Shown here: in pieces, positions 56,701-64,000 of the stretch
Layout: each line of letters opens with the position of its first letter
How positions within the stretch are numbered: position 1 is the first letter of the stretch
Source of the DNA: Harmothoe impar
Taxonomy: Eukaryota; Annelida; Polychaeta; Phyllodocida; Polynoidae
Length of the DNA stretch: 64,000 nucleotides
Assembly: GCA_947462335.1 (NCBI GenBank)
Contig: OX381706.1
Coordinates: 19,692,784 to 19,756,783, forward strand
Direction of reading: 5' to 3'
Program-made: the position numbers and the translations under genes
The notes under the pieces: model-generated
What the model saw: the letters and a program-made list of their open reading frames with translations, nothing else
The model's database searches: none
What the model was told of the DNA's origin: nothing

Positions 56701-59700
56701 TCATACTAATGTCCAAACAACAACAGTATGATCAGAAGGTGTATTGTCATCACGTAGTTAATTTAAGCACCCATTGTTACTATACATGTGGTATATGTGG
56801 GTGATGAAACACTTTATGAATGTGAACCATGTATACAGATATATTGAGCCGTGCCTACATGGCCCGTGTATTACAAGTACGGTAATACATTAATTTAGCA
56901 ATTTAGTGCTCACAGAAAAGGTTACAAGAGGGGGTAATCTATATATTAATTGACAAATAAATTAGTTATGTTTCTCATGGACGTAATCCAGAATCTTTGT
57001 AGATTGTTGCGATTGGCGCGGCGCTTATTGAATATGTCTTTAATCTAAATTAACATAAAAAACGTGCATTTTTCCTTTTTTCAAAACATTAATTAATGTT
57101 GTAAAGGTATTTACCAACATGCTTTTATCGGTCAAAAGGCGGCTTAGTACGAACGTCCGTAGCTCTAGACGTTATTATCAAACGTCATAGGCCCTAGCTC
57201 TCCACAATTCATCGACCGATTGTACCTCATAAAAGTTCGTTCACCCAAGTAGGCTACACCGGCATATATACATTGAAGATAACTTGTTTAAGTACATCAA
57301 CGATAAAGACCATGTCCAAGGTGACATTGACTAGTAGTACATTCGAGAGTGAAAAGCCAATATGTTCAAATATGTTGACCACAATTAAACCGGGTTAACA
57401 GTGCCCTTATCGACAACTGCGTAGGGAATTGGCCGAGATATTTAGGCTTATCAATGTGTAAACCGCCTGTGGCTTTATGATATCAACAAAGGCAACAAAA
57501 TGCCAAGTGATGGGCTTAATTCATAGCCATTATTAAACTGATAGCAGAAACGGATGTGTATGTCCTGAGATGCCATTTCTTTCTTTTGTAGGAATTCTTA
57601 GGTTTCTTTTACCAGACTTTTCATATTATTATAATAAAAATGTGTAATTGTCCTACAAAGTATTGACCAAAATGTTTAGATTTCCTACTTTTTGTAGACT
57701 AGGGAGTGGCCTATCTGTATGTCGTATATATAAAGTAGACGTGACAGGACTAGGGTTTACATACAGATGCCTGATAACGTTGTGATAACGTTGGTCACGC
57801 TATGTTGTTGTCACGTTCTGTCAAATGTGCCTGAGATAGCAGACGATAATCGACTCCGCGTCAGGCCCCTACTTTCCCGCGCATTTAACCAGGGTCAATG
57901 TCACTGGGCCAAACACAGGGTTATTTCTTAGGACGATGTCAATAGATATCAATCGATGCAAATCTAGCCTATCTTAATCAATTTGACTTTACATCAATAT
58001 TTCAATGGAAGAAATAAAGTTTGTTTTACATTTATATTTAGACAGAACAGATTATGGCAGAATACAAAGTGAGGGTTCTACAGTGTCACCCGGATAAACA
58101 CAGAGATGATGAAACTGCTGGTATGTCACTCTTTCTTGTTCTTTTATTATTGATTTAATGTATCAATAGGGTTGACACATACATCTATGTACATCTATAA
58201 ATACTTCACTGTAAATGTATATAATGCAGATACCCCGGTCTTTAAGGGCGGCATATTACATTAATGCATTATGCTCTTTATTGTCATGATGCATGTATGA
58301 ATGCAACCCAGGTGAGTCGACTCGCCAGGACTGCATTCATGCATTATGACGATCCTACACTGCAAAAAAGGTGCTTAGGTTTTAAACATGTTTAGGTCTA
58401 AACATGTTTAAAGTCTAAACATTTTACTAGGTTTGTGTTTTTAAATCCTTCTATTTAGGAATTAAACACTTTTATTCTAAACACCTAAACATTTATGTTG
58501 AATATGTTTAGATGTTTAGTATTTAAACAGTATGGAGAATTGGTGTTTAGGATGTAAACATGTAGTGTTTAGATCATAGTATATTAAACACATACCAGAT
58601 GGCAGCTCTGTGGTTTACTGTAGATTCTGCCACCACAACCAACATTATTGCTGTTCTAAAAGTGTTTAAATCTGAGTAACTTAATTCAAATTTCATGGGA
58701 TACAAAAGGATAATAATACACATTGTAGGATTCAAGGATAGAATGCTTCTTCACGATGATCACAATGCAATAAAGCTACATCTGCTACATAGACACCTCC
58801 TTTAAGAACTCTAAGAATGGATAAAGCATTATTTTCCCTAAAGGTCTGTTGTATTGACTCAAGGTTGTGTCTATGTTAAAGTAGAGGCCGATGTGAAATA
58901 GTGATGCATTGGCTCATGGGGGAGGGGGACTGCTAGAAGTCTCTTCGAGACACTATATATAAATGGAAATAAAATAAATTAGGAATTTATTCAAATATCT
59001 CTATCTAAACATAATAATAATGATCTACCTGTCTCTCGCCACACCACTTTCATCCTTAAACATTTGACATATAAACACAATAATATGCTAAACTCTTGAA
59101 TTCTATACACTTCATTCTGCTAAACACATTGATTTAAACACATAAATTTCTAAGCACTGAGCTAAACATATTATTGATCTAAACATGTCTAGGAACATAT
59201 TGTGTGGACAAATACGGGGCAGGATTGTGTTTAGGATTGTGTTTAGGATCTAAACACCTTTTTTGCAGTGTACGTGCAACGGTCGGGTTGATAGATTCCT
59301 GGAGGGTCAGCATGATGCACATATGATGACAAAGGGAAATTCATTAATGTACTATTCGACCCTTAAAGAGTCAAGTGTACGAGCTGGGAATAAACCTGTT
59401 GACGAATGACCTTAATCAGGAACCTGCCATTAGATACATCATACATACGCAAGAGTAAAACAGCTAAAACAGTCAATTGTCGTACTCAGTTTCAATAGTC
59501 TGTAAATTGTCGTCTGCAGATGAGAGGTTTTCCCGCCTTCAGCAGGCCAAGGAGACGCTGTGTGACGCCCAGTTGAGGAGGGACTACGACACGTGGCGGA
59601 ACTCCGGGTTAGCCATCACGTACGCCGACTGGCGGGCACGCCGGGACTCCATGCATTCTGTGAGTTGGGGCATACATGTATATCTAAACCCATGTGGACA

Positions 59701-59739
59701 TGCTTTATACGGCCTTTATATTCATGATTGTATCATGGT

Positions 59740-59830
<91 letters not shown>

Positions 59831-60846
59831 AGTACTAGGTGTCTCCTAAAATAGCAGATCGTCAGGGCTGCATTCATGCATCATGGTCAATCAAAGACAA
59901 AGCAGATTAAACCACTCTGCGACTATTATTACAGGGTTAAACATAGTCAATATTCATGATGTTGTGTTTATTGCCTTTATAGTCCATGCACTGGGCGGTG
60001 AAGACCAAGAAGGAGCCCATGTTGGAGAACACGCCCACAGCGCCATCTAGCAGCAGCTGTAGCAGCACTACCAACCCCTGGTCCAAACCCACAGGTAGGG
60101 ACACCTCTCCTACTTGCAATATTATAACAGGAGTGGAGGGGTGTGTGTAGGGGGGGGGCACAGCCAAGAAAATGTGGTATGGGGGGGGGGGGGCACAAGC
60201 AGGGTCCTGTACCACATTTACTGTACGGGGGGCTTCCATAAAATGTGTACGCACTAAGGTGGGGGGGGGGGGTCTATTTTAATGCGTACAAGAAATTTAG
60301 GGGGGTGGGGGGGGGGGGGTCATTTTCTGGACATACCTTATGGAAGCCCCCTAGTTCAGAGTCATACCAAGGGTTATTTTCAGGGGGTCTAGGGGGCACG
60401 TCCTCTCAGGCCACCCCCTGGACCCATAGAACATAGATACATAGAACATCATGTCCGGGCATCATAGCGTCATATTATGATGAAATAATCATTGTAATGT
60501 CAGGCTTCCACAATAAGACATCACTATTTTGGAAACTTTTCTCGGACTCCCTGACATGCATAGTCTTTTTGATTTTTTTTTTTCATTTAGAGACAGTATT
60601 CTCCAATGACATAATAACATGGGTTGGGCATTATGCAATTGTAATAACTTCAGAATATAAACATGTAGATTTGTATCAGTCAGTCAGTTGCTATTTCTGT
60701 GCCCAATATGTACAATGTACAATTTATTACATATGATATGGTAATAGGTGTCTGGTGACGTTTCAGACAACCAGTGGGTGACGTCACAATGGCACAGCTG
60801 GACACCTAGCGACAACATCAGGAAGTTCCGTAACTATGAGATATAA
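53704..60846 (+). CDS. DNAJC12: DNAJC12, J-domain co-chaperone, complete, 5 coding exons
   Basis: Small cytosolic HSP40-type co-chaperone. In vertebrates DNAJC12 works with HSP70 on the aromatic amino acid hydroxylases. Exons are 53704-53781, 58042-58120, 59520-59659, 59983-60094 and 60767-60846. All junctions are GT-AG, with phases 0, 1, 0, 1, giving 162 codons plus TAA. The start ATG has A at -3 and G at +4; the protein begins MDAILNYEKIREDCFYNILG, close to the vertebrate start. The J domain spans about 12-85, with HPD at 42-44 and the helix IV region RRDYDTWRNS. A SMHWAVKTKK segment follows (99-109), and the protein ends KFRNYEI, identical to the conserved DNAJC12 tail. It is shorter than human (198 aa) because the Ser/Thr-rich linker is reduced. 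Intron 1 is 4.3 kb and intron 2 holds nested transposons. Confidence 0.95.
53782..58041 (+). other. DNAJC12 intron 1 contents
   Basis: A 4.3 kb intron. One family P copy lies at 56355-56583, with poly-G runs near 55098 and 55191 and poly-C near 54525. Near 55625-55700 a short segment (AGGGCTGAGTACCT) occurs twice. The remainder, including 56600-58000, is AT-rich with no recognisable gene or element. Confidence 0.6.
56355..56583. mobile_element. Family P copy in DNAJC12 intron 1
   Basis: Both ends have TA borders. The first palindrome is degenerate. The second is deleted to a short ATGATGCATTCATGCATCAT palindrome with no GGCGAGT core. Confidence 0.82.
58238..59371. mobile_element. Family P copy in DNAJC12 intron 2, split by a nested element
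   Basis: The left part 58238-58357 (end plus first palindrome with core GGTGAGTCGACTCGCC) and the right part 59271-59371 (central stem to CCTTAAAGAGT) join cleanly across the inserted 913-bp element. The break falls in the GACCCTA of the central stem. Confidence 0.85.
58358..59270. mobile_element. 913-bp CACTG-ended non-autonomous DNA transposon with TAAACA array
   Basis: Starts CACTGCAAAAAAGGTGCTTA and ends AACACCTTTTTTGCAGTG, an inverted pair of about 18 bp. It is flanked by TA on both sides (58356-58357, 59271-59272). The outer 250 bp at each end is packed with TAAACA/TGTTTA motifs in both orientations. The CACTG termini and clustered subterminal motifs resemble CACTA/EnSpm-type elements. 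There is no transposase frame. The TA duplication is only 2 bp, and a 3-bp one cannot be excluded. Confidence 0.85.
59741..59831. repeat. (TA)n(TG)n microsatellite in DNAJC12 intron 3
   Basis: About 67 bp of TA is followed by 24 bp of TG. Confidence 0.97.
59862..59941. mobile_element. Family P, right-half fragment in DNAJC12 intron 3
   Basis: Starts inside the second palindrome (CGTCAGGGCTGCATTCATGC) and runs to the terminal GGGTTA. It ends about 40 bp before the exon 4 acceptor. Confidence 0.75.
60120..60420. repeat. Poly-G-rich repeat in DNAJC12 intron 4
   Basis: At least four runs of 9-15 G lie within 200 bp. The sequence GGGGGCTTCCATAA is mirrored by TTATGGAAGCCCCC (60229-60242 and 60339-60352), so this is an inverted-repeat element with G-rich arms. 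Confidence 0.7.
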
Positions 60847-61049
60847 TAGCAAGTTAGTGACCCCTATCGGTACTGTGGTGTACTAGCCGCTGCTACGCTG
60901 AGTTCGCTAGGACCCAGCCACCAAGTCAGGATGATATAAATAGGATCAGCGTCCTCCATAATGGGTGATGTCTCATAGGACCCTTCTGTTATGGTATTTG
61001 GTAATTGGTAAATTCCACATGCAATTATGTATCTGGTAACTACGTGGTA

Positions 61050-61182
61050 GATATGATACACGTGGCTTGCTGTATAAGTGATATAAGCCAAGGACAGGGT
61101 ATTTCTCGAAGGCGCCAACTGCGGATAATTACCATTGTCCAAGGCTTATAACACTTATGCAGCTAGTCATGCATATCATATC
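61050..61182. mobile_element. MITE with TAAGTGTTATAAGCC arms, copy 2
   Basis: Second copy of the element at 31002: TGTATAAGTGATATAAGCC on the left, GGCTTATAACACTTATGCAG on the right, with GATATGATAC/GCATATCATATC outer parts. It starts about 200 bp past the DNAJC12 stop codon. Confidence 0.82.
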
Positions 61183-61828
61183 CGACTTACACCCACAGTA
61201 GGAGAGTGGACTGCATCAACATACAACCATACAGTCACGCCATTGTTTTCTCAGCCAACTGTGGTGTAATATACATTATATCGTTACCAATATAACCTTG
61301 TTAGCCATGCCGCTTATGCTATTTCCAGTTAAAGGTTATATGTCGGCGATACCTGGCCTGCTATCCATGCATATATATATGGCACAGTTAGATGTATAGA
61401 CTCAATACCTTTCCCACTTGAAAATGGTTGAGGATTAACAATCCAAGACTGTACACTTATTATTGTGTTTATATTATCCATATAGAATCTTGAGAACTAG
61501 TGTCTTTATAGTCCGTCGTAACGTAATTGTAATGTAGTGCATTAAACTGTTGAAACGCGAGTAAAACCAAAGAATATTTATACAATGTAGACCATAATGC
61601 AAGTATTGTGTTGTATTATTTTTGTAGGTGTATGTACACATAGAAATAAGTATTATTCATGTAGTAAGTCTCAATTTTGGATTATATGTAGGTCATATAA
61701 TTAATAGATGATTATTATTATAACATACCATAGCCTTGTGGATTTAGCATCGATGTTCATGAATAACGTGCGTACCGATGTTGAAATCATTCTGGCATGG
61801 CTATTCTAGACTAGTTGTATCTGTGTTT

Positions 61829-62040
61829 TAACCACTTAGGGACGGCACGATGCCTTAATGCATCATGTCCTTGGCCTTAATGATGCATGAATTCAGCCCT
61901 GGCGAGTAACTCGCCAGTCCTGCATTCAATTATGATGCTGACCCTGCAGGGTTGAGATACACCCGCGGGGTTCGCCAGGACTGCATTGGTGCATCATGAC
62001 GACAAATGTTATCTTTTAGCGACATCCGTCATTAAAGGCT
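61829..62040. mobile_element. Family P copy, subfamily B
   Basis: Has the TTATCTTTTAGCGACATCCG right end and GGGACGGCACGATGCC left end. Part of the second palindrome is deleted. Confidence 0.8.
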
Positions 62041-62091
62041 GTATAAGAAAAGGGTGCTTAGTTTTATATTAATAACTTTGCCTGTGTTCAT

Positions 62092-62341
62092 TTAACCTTT
62101 TAAGGGCCGCATATGGTGCTTTAAAGTTTAATGCACTACATGTGCATGTATGCCCTTTGTCGTAAACTAGGCAGGGCTGCATTCAAGCATCACTCCGACC
62201 TGTCAGGAGGGTATCAACCATGTATGGTTGGCATGATGCATGAATGCAGCACTGGCGAGTTACTCGCCAAAGCTGCGGTCATGCATCATGACGACAGAGG
62301 GGGCAATGCATTACATCACTATGCGATCCTGAAATGGTTAA
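62092..62341. mobile_element. Family P copy
   Basis: Full length with TA borders. The first palindrome has lost its left arm. The second (62233-62292) keeps GGCGAGTTACTCGCC. It lies only 51 bp from the subfamily B copy, so two subfamilies are adjacent. Confidence 0.82.
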
Positions 62342-63019
62342 TTAATTGTATTTTCATTGTACATATATTATTGTTTTTATACGATGGCTGTTACTGAGTT
62401 TATTGATTTGGAAGCTGTAGAAAGCGCCATTCTATATGGTCACTACTGTTATCCAGCTCATCCACATCCCTGTGGTTGGCGACACTGTCCTGTTCAGTAT
62501 CTGCTGTGCCTGTCCCAATAGTGCACGCATTGACTGATACCGGTTTGTCTCATTGTGTAATAAAGTGCGCCTATCTGCTATTACTCTGATATAATTCAAT
62601 ATATCTCTAATTATTTGAATTTATCTCAAGGGTGCCGTTGTAATTATATTGTTATACAGATTTACCTAAATTCGTTATTTATTACAATAAGCTCTGGTCG
62701 GTATACCCCGGTCATCCTTGCTGAAGCTATGTTTGGAATTGGGGACATGATTATGATGTTTTCTCAGACAGTGTAAGAGAATACAGAAATAAACATTCCA
62801 ATAAAATACAGTCATGTGTCTTATAATTATTTTTCCACAAAAGCTTTTGTAAAACTATAATTATTATCATTCCAATCAGACATTTTGGGCTATTGTATCT
62901 CATCTAATCCCAACAATATTTGTGGATGAAAAAATTTAAACGCTAATAACGAATATGCATGATAACACAGAGGTGCGGAAAGCAAATCTACCTACCCCTA
63001 ACAGTCTCAAGCATGGGCC

Positions 63020-63495
63020 TTTGGGCTTGATGTATATCTCCTATGTGGGAGAGGTAAGTTTGGGAAATTTATGTAGTGTATTGTAGGATCATGGCAAATT
63101 TGGGGGAGTCCCAAACATATTCAGCCCCCGCCCCTTCTGGGGGAGGGGGCTACCCCCTATGCCACTGCAGAGGCGTAGGAAGCAAATTGTCATTGGGGGG
63201 GGGGGGGGGCAGGGGGGGCCCATTCCAACCAACTTTTCATACCAGCTTTTATGCATGATGTATCATATACACACTAATATATGATTGTATAGAAAAGTAG
63301 TATTTGACCCCCTTTAGTTCTGATTGGGGGGCCCAGCCCCTCTGCCCCCACTTTTCCCTATGCAGGAGAGGTAAAAATTGGAAATAGTGTAATTATATTA
63401 CAGGTCTTGACAAATTTTGGGGGGGCCCAAACATATTCAGGGCCCTCCTCCTCAGTGATTGGGGGGGGGGGGGCTTTTCCTACGCCACTGCACTG
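63020..63495. repeat. Two copies of a G-run-rich repeat
   Basis: 63030-63180 and 63350-63495 share GGAGAGGTAA, GACAAATTT/GGCAAATTT, CCCAAACATATTCAG and TACGCCACTGCA/TATGCCACTGCA. The copies are separated by poly-G runs and a GGCGTAGGAAGC piece, a text common in invertebrate dispersed repeats. Confidence 0.7.
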
Positions 63496-63816
63496 TAGCA
63501 TTATTACAAAAATATTTGCAGCAACCACTAGAAGTCCCAAACTGGTTAACATAGGTTAAGCTGAAGAATGAAGGATGAGAGTTAGTGAAATTCATCATTA
63601 TCTGTCACAAAATTAAATGTATTGTGGTAAATCTTGGTAATGGGATGTGCAGGTATAATTTCTTTTGAATAAAACTTTCTCCATCTGATCTATATGTTGA
63701 ACAATTCATAAACCTTCCCCTATTTTATTTAATCTACCCAGAGACATGGAGGGGGAGATAGGACACATAGGAGAGGGCCCCGGATGCCTGCCGCGGGTGT
63801 TATGCAAATTAGGTGT

Positions 63817-63877
63817 CATGGCGGCCTGCATGGTAGGGGTCATGGTTGGCTGCATGGTAGGGGTCATGGTTGGCTGC
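63817..63877 (+). repeat. 24-bp tandem repeat, ~2.5 copies
   Basis: Units contain GGCTGCATGGTAGGGGTCAT in direct repetition. Confidence 0.9.
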
Positions 63878-64000
63878 ACACACCACTCAGCAGATGTGAA
63901 AACGGATCCATCTTTGACAATTAATTTTGATAAAACGATCTATCCTGCATACTAATGCAGTATAGCATTAGAAAGCCCTAGCCTAGTTGTATATGAATAA

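Overview
This window is eukaryotic nuclear DNA from an animal. The protein-coding genes are spliced with GT-AG introns, and most of the remaining sequence is mobile-element debris, satellites and microsatellites. The gene content (SIRT1, DNAJC12, a peptide-type rhodopsin-family GPCR) and the dense short inverted-repeat elements suggest a non-vertebrate bilaterian, probably marine. The species cannot be named from sequence alone.

Layout. 1-34 kb is gene-poor. It holds a 5'-truncated non-LTR retrotransposon (minus strand, 5.6-6.6 kb), several foldback elements, a tRNA-like/palindrome composite (17.9-18.7 kb), a duplicated 0.7 kb block (20.3-22.2 kb) and long TA microsatellites. At 34.1-36.5 kb, minus strand, a complete three-exon class A GPCR (428 aa) is readable. 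38.1-39.3 kb is a 53-bp satellite. 39.3-45.6 kb is AT-rich and almost featureless apart from one candidate small membrane protein.

At 45.9-53.3 kb, minus strand, the whole coding sequence of SIRT1 can be assembled from 11 exons (864 aa). Only 407 bp away and divergently transcribed, DNAJC12 runs from 53.7 to 60.8 kb in 5 exons (162 aa). The same head-to-head SIRT1/DNAJC12 pair exists in the human genome, so this is an ancient bidirectional gene pair. The last 3 kb is repeats again.

The most striking non-genic signal is a high-copy element of roughly 250 bp, here called family P, with about 25 full or partial copies. It has complementary ends, apparent TA target duplications, and two internal near-perfect palindromes of about 59 bp, so each strand could fold into a multi-leaf clover. 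Copies lie in both GPCR introns (one ends about 9 bp from a splice donor), just past the GPCR and SIRT1 stop codons, and in DNAJC12 introns. One copy is split by a 913-bp CACTG-ended element carrying an array of TAAACA/TGTTTA motifs.
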